Assembly: GCA_023667055.1 (NCBI GenBank)
Contig: JAMPAV010000006.1
Span: 1-64,000 of the forward strand
From: Muribaculum sp.
GTDB taxonomy: Bacteria; Bacteroidota; Bacteroidia; Bacteroidales; Muribaculaceae
Direction: 5' to 3'
DNA length: 64,000 bases
Numbering within the stretch: position 1 is the first letter of the stretch; every line of letters begins with the position of its first letter. The notes beneath the pieces are model-generated. The model ran no database searches, had not been told where the DNA came from, and was given only the letters and a program-made list of their open reading frames with translations. Made by a program: the position numbers and the translations under genes. Below, in pieces: positions 18,023 through 26,915 of the stretch.

Positions 18023-20515
18023 ATGGATATTTCATATAAATGGCTTAAACGCTATATAGAATTCAGTGAGTCGCCCAAGCAGTTGGCGGCTGTGTTCACT
18101 TCCACAGGTCTCGAATGCGACCAAATAGAAGAAGTGGAGTCTATCCGCGGAGGATTGCGCGGTCTGAAGATTGGCAAGGTGCTCACTTGTGACCCCCACC
18201 CTGATTCTGACCACATGCACGTGACCACGGTAGATGTTGGTGCTGATGCGCCCCTTCAGATTGTATGTGGCGCACCAAATGTAGCTGCCGGACAGACCGT
18301 GGTTGTGGCTACAATCGGCACTGTACTTTACGACGGCGACAAGGAATTCACCATCAAAAAAGGCAAACTTCGCGGTGTCGAGTCGCTCGGCATGATTTGT
18401 GCGGAAGACGAAATAGGGCTCGGCAATGACCATAATGGAATCATGGTGCTTCCTGATGGAGTGCAACCCGGCACCGACGCGGCCGAATATTTCCATGTGG
18501 AGAGCGACTATCGCCTGGAAGTGGAACTGACCCCAAACCGGGTGGATGCCGCCAGCCACTATGGATGCGCCCGCGACCTCAAGGCCTATCAGTGGTGCAG
18601 AATTCTTGAAAGCGGCGAAAAAGGAGTGGAATTGCCCGAAATAAAGATGCCTGACGTATCCTCATTCTCCATCGATAAAACAGAAGGCGCAGCCACTATC
18701 GAAGTGGAGGACCGACAGGGCTGTCCGCGCTACACTGGCGTGACAATACGTGGCGTGAAGGTAGGCGAATCGCCCGAATGGCTCCGCAACCTTCTTGTGG
18801 CAGCAGGCCAAAGACCAATCAACTCTATAGTGGATATCACCAATTTTGTATTGCTCGGAATAGGCCAGCCGCTCCATTGCTTCGACCTGAACAAGGTGGA
18901 AGGAGAAAAGATTGTGGTGCGCACTTGCCCCACAGGCACGAAATTCACAACACTCGATGAGGTCGAACGCACGCTCGACGAGAAGGACCTTATGATTTGC
19001 GATGCCGCCAAACCCCTGTGTATCGCCGGAGTCTTCGGCGGTCTTCATTCAGGAGTGACGGAATCCACCACGGATGTCTTCATCGAGAGTGCCTATTTCA
19101 ATCCAACACGCATACGACGCACCGCCCGACGCCATGGTCTGAGTACCGACGCATCGTTCAGATATGAACGCGGCACAGACCCGAATGTCTGTGTGTATGC
19201 TGCCAAACTTGCCGCTGTCCTTATCCGCGAGATAGCAGGAGGAGAAATCTGTGGCGATGTGACGGATATATATCCAGAAAAGGTAGCTCCGGTGGAAATG
19301 GACTTCTCTCTTAAATATTGCTGCGGTCTGATCGGCAAGGAGATTTCCAAGGATATGATAACAGGAATACTCCGTGCGCTTGAATTTGGAGTGGATGAGA
19401 CTGCAGATGCCGATGTGCTTCACTTGAGTGTGCCCACATATCGTGTGGATGTGACCCGCCCATGCGATGTGGTGGAGGAAATTCTCCGCATTTATGGATA
19501 CAACAATGTGGAATTCGGCACAGAGATGCACGCCAACCTGTCGAAGCGCACCGCAATTGACGAAGCCTACACATTACAACAGGTGATCAGCAACGACCTA
19601 ACGGGACGTGGCTTCCGGGAGATTATGAACAACTCCCTGTCGGCAGTGAAATACTATGACGGCAATGCCGATTTCCCGCTTGAAAACTCAGTGAAGGTGA
19701 TGAACCCTCTGAGCCAGGACTTGGGAGTGATGCGCCAGACCCTGCTTTTTGGCGGTCTGGAAAGCGTTGCCCACAATGTCAACCGCAAGGCATCCGACCT
19801 CAAGCTCTATGAGTTCGGAAATGTTTATGCGTTTGACCCTGCAAAAGAGAAGACTGAGGAAAAACCGCTTGCCCAGTATTCAGAACATGCTGAACTTGCA
19901 CTGTGGATGACCGGCAACCTGCAGGAGGCTTCCTGGAACAAGAAGGCTGAGGAATCCACGGTGTTTGACCTTAAAGCCGAGGTGCTTGACATTCTGGCCA
20001 AGGCCGGAGTCGGGCTATCGGCACTGAAGATGACGCAGGGAGCCGACGAGACATTCAGTGTGAAACTTGATATCGCCCACAAGAGTGGCAAGCCACTTGC
20101 AGTGCTTGGTATCCTCAGCCGCAAGACGCTTAAGATAATGGATATCGACCAGGAGGTATGCTATGCTGCAATCAACTGGGATTATCTCTGCAAACTTGCC
20201 TCAAAATATGAAACTCTATTTGCGCCATTAGACAAGACCCTTCCGGTGCGCCGTGACCTCGCATTGCTGCTTGACACTGCAATTCAATTTGCAGCAGTTG
20301 AAGCCTGTGCACGCAAAGCCGGGGGAAAACTGCTGCGTGACGTGCGGCTATTCGATGTGTATGAAGGCAAGAATCTTCCACAGGGCAAGAAATCATACGC
20401 AGTGGCATTCACGATTCAGGACCCGGAGAACACACTCAAGGACAAGCAGATTGATGGCGTGATGGACAAGATCATAAAATCGCTTGAAAAGGAACTCGGG
20501 GCTTCTCTCCGATAA
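18023..20515 (+). CDS. pheT: Phenylalanyl-tRNA synthetase beta subunit
   Basis: PheT forms the alpha2-beta2 enzyme that charges tRNA-Phe. The 830-residue chain shows the usual order: N-terminal helix (MDISYKWLKRYI), tRNA-binding EMAP-like domain at about 40-155 (VLTCDPHPDSDHMHVTTVDVG, IVCGAPNVAAGQ), B3/B4 editing domain (IVDITNFVLLGIGQPLHCFD), B5 domain, catalytic-like core, and a C-terminal ferredoxin-fold anticodon-binding domain (FDVYEGKNLPQGKKSYA). The partner pheS is not in the window, which is normal in Bacteroidetes. The gene has its own promoter. Confidence 0.98.
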   Translation: MDISYKWLKRYIEFSESPKQLAAVFTSTGLECDQIEEVESIRGGLRGLKIGKVLTCDPHPDSDHMHVTTVDVGADAPLQIVCGAPNVAAGQTVVVATIGTVLYDGDKEFTIKKGKLRGVESLGMICAEDEIGLGNDHNGIMVLPDGVQPGTDAAEYFHVESDYRLEVELTPNRVDAASHYGCARDLKAYQWCRILESGEKGVELPEIKMPDVSSFSIDKTEGAATIEVEDRQGCPRYTGVTIRGVKVGESPEWLRNLLVAAGQRPINSIVDITNFVLLGIGQPLHCFDLNKVEGEKIVVRTCPTGTKFTTLDEVERTLDEKDLMICDAAKPLCIAGVFGGLHSGVTESTTDVFIESAYFNPTRIRRTARRHGLSTDASFRYERGTDPNVCVYAAKLAAVLIREIAGGEICGDVTDIYPEKVAPVEMDFSLKYCCGLIGKEISKDMITGILRALEFGVDETADADVLHLSVPTYRVDVTRPCDVVEEILRIYGYNNVEFGTEMHANLSKRTAIDEAYTLQQVISNDLTGRGFREIMNNSLSAVKYYDGNADFPLENSVKVMNPLSQDLGVMRQTLLFGGLESVAHNVNRKASDLKLYEFGNVYAFDPAKEKTEEKPLAQYSEHAELALWMTGNLQEASWNKKAEESTVFDLKAEVLDILAKAGVGLSALKMTQGADETFSVKLDIAHKSGKPLAVLGILSRKTLKIMDIDQEVCYAAINWDYLCKLASKYETLFAPLDKTLPVRRDLALLLDTAIQFAAVEACARKAGGKLLRDVRLFDVYEGKNLPQGKKSYAVAFTIQDPENTLKDKQIDGVMDKIIKSLEKELGASLR

Positions 20516-20543
20516 CCGTACGCAAAAAGATTACTACAAAATA

Positions 20544-20590
20544 CAAACATATAAACCTATCAACCTTAAGTTTCGCAATAAAGCGAAATT
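20544..20590. repeat. Partial copy of the MITE-like element
   Basis: The stretch AAACATATAAACCTAT followed by CAACCTTAAGTTTCGC resembles the right arm of the 7.7 kb element and then folds back with GCGAAATTTA as a hairpin. Only about half an element is present, in the gap between pheT and yebC. Confidence 0.5.
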
Positions 20591-20605
20591 TAAATATACA
20601 AAAAT

Positions 20606-21328
20606 ATGGGAAGAGCATTTGAATTCCGAAAAGCCCGCAAGCTAAAACGCTGGGGCAACATGTCAAGAACATTCACTCGTATCGGTAAGGAAATCACAAT
20701 AGCTGTGAAAGCCGGCGGTCCGGACCCCGACATGAACCCGCGTCTGCGTATGCTCATGCACAACGCAAAGGCTGCAAACATGCCCAAGGACACAATCGAA
20801 CGTGCCATAAAGAAAGCCACCGACAAGGATGCCTCCGACTATAAGGAGATTGTATATGAAGGATACGGCCCCCACGGAATCGCAATTGTAGTGGAAACTG
20901 CAACTGACAATAACCAGCGCACAGTGGCCAACGTGCGCAGTTATTTCACCAAACATGGCGGTTCCCTCGGCACTCAGGGTTCCCTGTCGTTCTTGTTCGA
21001 CCACAAGAGTGTATTCCATGTCAAGCCCAATCCAGACACCAGCCTTGAAGACTTCGAACTCGAACTCATGGATCTTGATGCAGAACTCGAGGCTGAAGAA
21101 GAGGAATGGCTTGTATATGGGGCTTTCGACCAATTCAACAACATACAGAAATTCCTTGAAGGCTCAGGCCTTGAAATCGTAAGCGCCGAATTTGAGAGAA
21201 TACCGACCGACTATAAGGAAGTGACTCCCGAACAGCGTGAAAGTATTGAAAAACTTCTCGAACGTTTCGAAGACGATGATGATGTGCAGAACGTCTTCCA
21301 CAACATGAAGGAAGCTGACGAAGAATAA
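20606..21328 (+). CDS. yebC: YebC/PmpR family protein
   Basis: The 240-residue product has the family N-terminus (MGRAFEFRKARKLKRWGNMSR), a variant of the common GHSKW opening, and the conserved LRMLMHNAKAANMPKDTIERAIKKA and EGYGPHGIAIVVE segments. The family was described as transcriptional regulators; more recent work ties members to translation through ribosome-associated action at proline-rich stretches. Length is normal. The acidic C-terminus is ordinary for the family. It follows pheT and a hairpin-bearing gap, with the next gene 11 bases downstream. Confidence 0.95.
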   Translation: MGRAFEFRKARKLKRWGNMSRTFTRIGKEITIAVKAGGPDPDMNPRLRMLMHNAKAANMPKDTIERAIKKATDKDASDYKEIVYEGYGPHGIAIVVETATDNNQRTVANVRSYFTKHGGSLGTQGSLSFLFDHKSVFHVKPNPDTSLEDFELELMDLDAELEAEEEEWLVYGAFDQFNNIQKFLEGSGLEIVSAEFERIPTDYKEVTPEQRESIEKLLERFEDDDDVQNVFHNMKEADEE

Positions 21329-21339
21329 TACCGCATCTG

Positions 21340-22632
21340 ATGAATTATTTCATAAAATTATTTCTCTTAGCGGTGGCTGTGGTCACCGCTATTCCATCTT
21401 ATGGAGTCACGGACAAAGAGATGGAGCAGGCCCGGACCATGGCGGCAAAGCATTATCTGCGATATGCCAACAATGGATCGGACTATCTCGATAAACTTAA
21501 TCCAACCTCCATGAGCGAACTCACCAAGTCGCTGAAAAGCAAGGAACTTGACAATATTAAGAGTTTCAACGCGGTATCAGTGCCTAAGGACTACGCCTCC
21601 TGGGATAAAGCAAAAATGGTGGAATATTGGAGCAAAACTTTTTTCAAATCTTCCGGTCTGAAAGAGGATGGCAAGAAATGCCTTGGCATCCTGGCAAAAA
21701 ACCTCGGCAAAATTCAGGTGTCGGCAAAGGCTCCGGCATCCGCTCCTGAAAAAAGTGCCCCGGAAACCGGCCAGTCTGCCGCCCCGGCCGCCGATACCGA
21801 CACTAATGCTCCATCTGAAAAACCGACATCCCCTGACGTGGCCGGCGTATCCGACACTCCGGAGAATCCGGACACACCTGAAATTCCTGAGGTCGCTGAG
21901 GCTCAGGATTCTCAAGTGGATGTTGAAGAGGAGCGTCCGCAAAAATCAAGTGGCACCGGATGGTATGTGGCTATTCTCATCATTCTCGTAGGTGTTGTCG
22001 TATGGCTCGTGATGTATGCCCAGAAAAGCATGAAGGAGACAGGCCTTGTTGTGGCCGACCGTAAGAACAGCGAAAAGGAGATACGCGAGGCAAAGAAATC
22101 GGCAAAGGAAGAGGTAAATAAACTTCGTGAGCAATATGCCGCTTCCATTTCAGCCAAAAATGAGGAAATAAAGCAACTGCGCGATAAATGCGCAACACTT
22201 GAATCCAAAGTGCAAGATCTCCGTAAGGAACTTGAAAGGAAGGCCGACCATCGCCCGGCCGTATCACCCGCAAAGAACCAAGTGATGGGGGAACCCGCCC
22301 GTCAGACTGTGCTGCCGGCTGTGGTGTATCTCGGATATGTCAATGCAAGAGGGCTTTTTGTGAAGGCTTCGCGAAGCCTGAATGCGGATTCTTCGGTGTA
22401 TATAATGGATATCCCGGATGGAATGCACGGAACTTTTAAGGTAGTGACTGACGATTCTATTCTTGACAGGCTTCTCTCCGACCCCGCCCAGTGGCTTGAA
22501 GGAGGTTGCGAAATCGAGAACCCGGAGGATGCTGATATCGCCACCGAGATTGTCAATATAACTCCGGGTGAGGCAGTCTTTGCCGACAATTCCTGCCGTG
22601 TGGTGAAGAAAGCCCTTATCAAATTCATCTAA
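21340..22632 (+). CDS. Membrane-anchored coiled-coil protein, unknown function
   Basis: I do not recognise this 430-residue protein. It has a signal peptide (residues 1-22), a helical domain to about 125, a Pro/Glu/Ala-rich low-complexity stretch (about 128-205), a transmembrane segment at about 208-230 (WYVAILIILVGVVVWLVMYA), a coiled coil at about 240-305 and a small C-terminal beta domain (VYLGYVNARGLFVKASR) likely in the cytoplasm. The layout, with an outer domain joined through one helix to an inner one, suits signal transfer or a scaffold. The histidine kinase starts three bases after its stop codon, so joint function is likely but unproven. Confidence 0.85.
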   Translation: MNYFIKLFLLAVAVVTAIPSYGVTDKEMEQARTMAAKHYLRYANNGSDYLDKLNPTSMSELTKSLKSKELDNIKSFNAVSVPKDYASWDKAKMVEYWSKTFFKSSGLKEDGKKCLGILAKNLGKIQVSAKAPASAPEKSAPETGQSAAPAADTDTNAPSEKPTSPDVAGVSDTPENPDTPEIPEVAEAQDSQVDVEEERPQKSSGTGWYVAILIILVGVVVWLVMYAQKSMKETGLVVADRKNSEKEIREAKKSAKEEVNKLREQYAASISAKNEEIKQLRDKCATLESKVQDLRKELERKADHRPAVSPAKNQVMGEPARQTVLPAVVYLGYVNARGLFVKASRSLNADSSVYIMDIPDGMHGTFKVVTDDSILDRLLSDPAQWLEGGCEIENPEDADIATEIVNITPGEAVFADNSCRVVKKALIKFI

Positions 22633-22635
22633 CCG

Positions 22636-23859
22636 ATGAAATTCTCTGATATTTCCGACCGTTATGGTAAGACGGTATTTCTAATTTGCTCCACTCTTGC
22701 GGTGATTCTGTTTCTAATGATATCCACCAATCTTGTGAAGCAACTTTCAGCCCAGGAACGGGAAAGGATGAACATCTGGGCTTCCGCCACCGAGAAAATG
22801 GCTCAGGCCGACAATAACGCCGATATTGAATTTCTGCTCAACATAATCGCTCAGAACAATTCAATCCCGGTGATGGTCACTGACGGTGACAAAAATATTC
22901 TCGACTATCGAAATTTCACGCTCCCCGACCGCATAAGCGATGGGGAGCGTGTGGCTTTTTCCGACCTGACTGAAAAAAACAAGAAATATCTGAAGAAGCG
23001 CCTCCGCAATGCCGTAGGCAACAAAAATATGGACGATGCAGTGCGCACTGACCCTCATTTCATAAAGGTTGAGGTTTTTCCCGGTGTGAATCAATATATA
23101 TATTACGAGGATTCAATTCTGCTCAGACGACTGAGTCTCTATCCATACGTCGAACTCTCGGTGATGCTTGTGCTCGTTCTTATCATATACAGCGCCGTGG
23201 TATATGCAAAAAAAGCGGAGCAAAACAGAGTTTGGGTGGGGCTTTCGAAAGAGACAGCACACCAACTTGGCACTCCCATATCATCACTGATGGCATGGAC
23301 CCAGTATCTTGAGGCTTCAGGCACCGACACCGATGTGACCGCAGAAATCGACAAGGATGTCAAACGCCTTTCTGTGATTGCCGACAGATTCTCAAAAATA
23401 GGTTCACGCCCTGATCTGAATCTGGAGTATCTGAATGAGACCGTGGTGTCCTCGCTTGATTATATGAGCAGCAGAATATCAGGAAAGGTGTCGCTGAATT
23501 TCCATCTTGGCGAGGACGACTACGGAGTGAGAATCTCTCGCAGCCTTTTTGAATGGGTCATGGAGAATCTGACAAAAAATGCCGTTGACGCCATGTCGGG
23601 TGTCGGGGAAATACATATCACGACGGGACGCGACAAAGACAATGTGTGGATTGAATTCCGCGACACAGGCAAGGGAATATCTCGCAAAAATTTCTCTAAG
23701 GTATTCAGCCCCGGATTTACCACCAAGCAACGAGGATGGGGACTCGGGCTGACTCTTGTGAAACGTATTATTGAAGAATACCACAACGGACGCATATATG
23801 TAAAAGAGTCTGAAATTGGACAAGGCACTACATTCCGCATCGAACTTCCGGGAAATTGA
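22636..23859 (+). CDS. Orphan sensor histidine kinase
   Basis: The 407-residue protein has two membrane helices (about 13-34 and 170-191) around a periplasmic sensor region of some 135 residues. A dimerisation/phosphoacceptor domain follows with H209 in KETAHQLGTPISS, then an HATPase domain with N-box ENLTKNAVDAM, G1 box RDTGKGI and G2 box GWGLGLTLVKRII. The HQLGTP form of the H-box is common in Bacteroidetes. No response regulator gene is in the window, so the partner is elsewhere. It is tightly coupled to the membrane protein upstream and is followed by aroK 30 bases on. Confidence 0.92.
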   Translation: MKFSDISDRYGKTVFLICSTLAVILFLMISTNLVKQLSAQERERMNIWASATEKMAQADNNADIEFLLNIIAQNNSIPVMVTDGDKNILDYRNFTLPDRISDGERVAFSDLTEKNKKYLKKRLRNAVGNKNMDDAVRTDPHFIKVEVFPGVNQYIYYEDSILLRRLSLYPYVELSVMLVLVLIIYSAVVYAKKAEQNRVWVGLSKETAHQLGTPISSLMAWTQYLEASGTDTDVTAEIDKDVKRLSVIADRFSKIGSRPDLNLEYLNETVVSSLDYMSSRISGKVSLNFHLGEDDYGVRISRSLFEWVMENLTKNAVDAMSGVGEIHITTGRDKDNVWIEFRDTGKGISRKNFSKVFSPGFTTKQRGWGLGLTLVKRIIEEYHNGRIYVKESEIGQGTTFRIELPGN

Positions 23860-23889
23860 CGGGTACGCATTCATTTTAATATTTTAAGT

Positions 23890-24429
23890 ATGGAGCCAAT
23901 TTTTATTATAGGCTATATGGCCTCAGGCAAAACTACATTGGGAAAGGCACTTGCCAGACGCATGGGACTACAGCACATTGATCTCGACTTTTATATAGAG
24001 CAGCGTTTTCACTGTTCGATAAGGGATCTTTTTGCAAAAAAAGGAGAGAATGAATTTCGCAGGATAGAGACTAACATGCTGCATGAGGTGGGGGAATTCT
24101 CTGACGTGATAATTTCATGCGGGGGTGGCACGCCATGTTTCTGCGACAACATGGACTATATGAACTCACGTGGCCTGACAGTTTGCCTTAAGACTGACAA
24201 TGAAGTGATTGCAGACAGAATAGTCCTTGCCGGCGACAAGCGCCCTCTTATGGCGGGTAAAAAAAGGGAAGACATTATGTCCACAATTATTGAGCATCTC
24301 GCGGTGCGTGCTCCTTTCTACGACAAATCTCAGATTTTCATATCCGGCAATCGACTTGAGTCAAAATCTCAGATTGCTGATACTGTAGAAGATTTTATAC
24401 GATCTTACTTCCCGGAATCAAAGAATTGA
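23890..24429 (+). CDS. aroK: Shikimate kinase
   Basis: AroK phosphorylates shikimate in the pathway to chorismate. The 179-residue protein has the Walker A loop GYMASGKTTLGKALA (residues 6-20), the shikimate-binding DLD near residue 34, FRRIE near residue 57 and the GGGTP loop near residue 79. Length is normal. It lies in the same direction as the kinase upstream with a short gap. Confidence 0.96.
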   Translation: MEPIFIIGYMASGKTTLGKALARRMGLQHIDLDFYIEQRFHCSIRDLFAKKGENEFRRIETNMLHEVGEFSDVIISCGGGTPCFCDNMDYMNSRGLTVCLKTDNEVIADRIVLAGDKRPLMAGKKREDIMSTIIEHLAVRAPFYDKSQIFISGNRLESKSQIADTVEDFIRSYFPESKN

Positions 24430-24505
24430 CACACGTGTCGCGGATTCAATCCGCCTTGAAGCCTGAGAAAATGTCTGCCATTTGAAAAATTTTACTTCAG
24501 GAATA

Positions 24506-24535
24506 TTGCAGTCTCGTTTTTTTTTGCTAACTTTG
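24506..24535 (+). promoter_or_regulatory. Promoter of the alanine dehydrogenase-like gene
   Basis: TTG at 24506-24508, 19 bases, then TAACTTTG at 24528-24535. It predicts a start of transcription near 24542. Confidence 0.75.
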
Positions 24536-24582
24536 CTTTTGCTGACTGCCACGGTGGCATGCAGATTAAAAAAAGAATTGCC

Positions 24583-25689
24583 ATGATTTCAGAAAAAGAG
24601 ACCACTCTCGATATAGAGCCACTTCTAATGCCGGAAAATCTGACCACCGGCTCCGATTCATTCGATGTTTCCATGCTCGCCAACTACGGTGACACTGATG
24701 AAACCCGTGTTCTGCTGACTCCGGAAGCCTGTGGACTTCTCACCTCTTCGGGACTTAAAGTTGCCGTTGAGAAGGGTGCCGGAATCGACATCTCTTTCGG
24801 TGATGAGGCATATTCTGATTATGGCGCGGTAATTGTTGACCGCGATAGGGCTTTGACTGCCGACATAGTGCTTTCATTCAGCCCCCTACGCTCTGACGAC
24901 ATACGGAAAATGAATCTCGGAGGGTCTCTTTTGTGCACCATGGCTTCAGGCTTGATCGACAGGGACTCAATCAATGCCCTTCTCGAAATGGGTATCACAA
25001 TGGGGTGTCTTGACAATATGTACAGCCACAACAACACCCCGGTATTCGCCGACATAATTGACGAAATTGATGGTCGCGCCGCTATTATGTATGCCCAGGA
25101 GCATCTTTCATTCCTCGGAGGCGGCAAAGGGGTGCTTCTTGCGAGCGTAGCTGGCATCAACCCCTGCGAAGTGCTTATAATTGGCGATGGGACAGATGTT
25201 TATTCAGCAGCAAATGCAGCACTCAACATGGGAGCCCAGGTCACTGTGGTAAACAACGATGTGTCAATGCTGGCAGTGGCTCGCCAGATGTGTGGCGCTC
25301 AGGTGCAGACTATCATGATACATCCGCGCGTCCTATACAACAAGGTGAAGTCTGCCGATGTCATTCTTCTCGGGACCACCACAAGACCTTTTGATTTCCC
25401 CAAGAATTTGTCGGCAGTGATGAAGGATTCTGCCTATGTGCTCGACTTTAAGGAATCCCACCCATCGGTGTCTGTACCCCGCACTGTCGCCATGGCCATT
25501 AGCAACGTCATGGTCAATTTCATCGACGAAATGCGACTGAAAGAAAATTTCGACAGAATGGTCGAAACCAATGAGGGTGTGCAGCAAGGCATCGTAACAT
25601 ACCGTGGCAAACTGGTGGATAAACTGGTCGGAAGCTACACCGGTATGCCGGCGATTGATTTGTCGGTATTGCTTGCGAACAGTAATTGA
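24583..25689 (+). CDS. Alanine dehydrogenase/transhydrogenase-like protein, degenerate active site
   Basis: The 368-residue product from ATG 24583, which has an A-rich leader, belongs to the AlaDH/PNT family: DETRVLLTPEACGLL at the N-terminus, then GGGKGVLLASVAGI and a Rossmann fold. An ATG at 24559 is the alternative start. Several key positions differ from true alanine dehydrogenase by eye. The usual VKVKEP lysine segment reads LSFSPL, the catalytic His of the following TYLHLA segment is replaced (CTMASG), and the NAD loop near residue 201 reads GDGTDVYSA rather than GxGxxG. Alanine dehydrogenase activity is therefore doubtful. Confidence 0.75.
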   Translation: MISEKETTLDIEPLLMPENLTTGSDSFDVSMLANYGDTDETRVLLTPEACGLLTSSGLKVAVEKGAGIDISFGDEAYSDYGAVIVDRDRALTADIVLSFSPLRSDDIRKMNLGGSLLCTMASGLIDRDSINALLEMGITMGCLDNMYSHNNTPVFADIIDEIDGRAAIMYAQEHLSFLGGGKGVLLASVAGINPCEVLIIGDGTDVYSAANAALNMGAQVTVVNNDVSMLAVARQMCGAQVQTIMIHPRVLYNKVKSADVILLGTTTRPFDFPKNLSAVMKDSAYVLDFKESHPSVSVPRTVAMAISNVMVNFIDEMRLKENFDRMVETNEGVQQGIVTYRGKLVDKLVGSYTGMPAIDLSVLLANSN

Positions 25690-25703
25690 CGAAAACCCGG
25701 AAG

Positions 25704-26798
25704 ATGCGTCTCATTCACGTTCTGTCGTCTGTCATGTGGTCGGGGGTGGAGCGATATGCACTCGATATATGTCGCCAGTTTAGAGACTACGGAGATGATG
25801 TGCTTGTCGTAAGCCGGGATGCCAGGGCTGTTGATGATGTCTTTAGGCATCATGCTATTCCGGTGCTGTTCGCGCCTCTCGGAGGTTTTTTCTCCTATGA
25901 TGCCGTGAGGGTTCTTTCCGGAATACTTGCTTCTTCTGATGATTCCACCGTAGTGCATTGTCATTCCACAAGAGATGCTTTCTCCGTTTTGGTGGCACGC
26001 TCTCTTTTGTCACGACGCAACATCAAGATAATCCTGACTCGCCATTATGTCAGACGTGGTGGGCGCACTCCTCTTCATAAATATGTATATAGAAACGTTG
26101 ACGAATTTATTTTTGTATCCGAGGCAGCAAAAAAGGCATTCCTTTCAAGCTGGGGAGCTCGAAGCGTCATGGATGACGACAAAAGACTCAGCGTTTTGCA
26201 CAACAGCCTGAATATAGATTTACAACCGCTCGTCCCCGAACCAGAGAGAGGAGCGGTGACTGCAATATATCTCGGACGACTCGCACCTTATAAGGGTCTT
26301 GAGTTTATAATTGACGCGCTCTCTTCACTCAAGGATATAAAAATGCGCGTGCGGCTTGTGGGAACAGGACATCCGGACTACGTGGATTTCCTGAGAAACA
26401 AAGCCACGGCCAATGGTGTCATGCACTTGATAGACTGGCCTCGCCATAAGGAGAATACAGCTGATTTTATTCATGCTTCTCATTTTGGAATTGCCCCTTC
26501 CACAGCTCCGGAAGCCTTCGGACTGAGCAACCTTGAGTGCATGTCGGAGGGTAGGCCTGTAATCGTCTCCAACAATGGTGCTCAACCGGAGTATATCTCT
26601 GATGGGAAAGAGGGAATACTCGTGCCTCCGTCTAACGCTGACATACTGTCGATTGAAATGCGCCGACTTGCCACTGACCGGAATCTCAGACTCAGACTCG
26701 GGGCTAATGCCAGAAGCAGATTTGAATCCCAACTTTCATGGCCTCATTTTATCAAGAATCTTCAGCAAATATATATTCGGCAGATAGAAACACATTAG
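25704..26798 (+). CDS. GT4 family glycosyltransferase
   Basis: The 364-residue protein (ATG 25704; a TTG at 25686 would overlap the previous stop) has the two-domain GT-B fold: N-terminal MRLIHVLSSVMWSGVERYALD, and a Glycos_transf_1 domain with YLGRLAPYKGLEFIIDAL, VRLVGTG, and PEAFGLSNLECMSEGRPVI containing the E-x7-E donor-binding motif. Such enzymes use nucleotide sugars to build glycans or glycolipids at the inner membrane. The acceptor is unknown. It probably shares a transcript with the upstream gene, whose stop codon lies 15 bases before. Confidence 0.92.
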   Translation: MRLIHVLSSVMWSGVERYALDICRQFRDYGDDVLVVSRDARAVDDVFRHHAIPVLFAPLGGFFSYDAVRVLSGILASSDDSTVVHCHSTRDAFSVLVARSLLSRRNIKIILTRHYVRRGGRTPLHKYVYRNVDEFIFVSEAAKKAFLSSWGARSVMDDDKRLSVLHNSLNIDLQPLVPEPERGAVTAIYLGRLAPYKGLEFIIDALSSLKDIKMRVRLVGTGHPDYVDFLRNKATANGVMHLIDWPRHKENTADFIHASHFGIAPSTAPEAFGLSNLECMSEGRPVIVSNNGAQPEYISDGKEGILVPPSNADILSIEMRRLATDRNLRLRLGANARSRFESQLSWPHFIKNLQQIYIRQIETH

Positions 26799-26848
26799 CA
26801 TATTCTTGACAACAAAATTCATTTTATTTTAGATTTTTTCTTAAAAAT

Positions 26849-26879
26849 TTGCATATTTAAGAAATTAATATTAGTTTTG
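26849..26879 (+). promoter_or_regulatory. Promoter of asnA
   Basis: TTG at 26849-26851, 20 bases, then TAGTTTTG at 26872-26879. It places transcription start near 26886 and supports ATG 26916 over the in-frame TTG at 26877. Confidence 0.75.
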
Positions 26880-26915
26880 CTGCATATTTGGCAACAATAT
26901 GTATTCACTATAATT

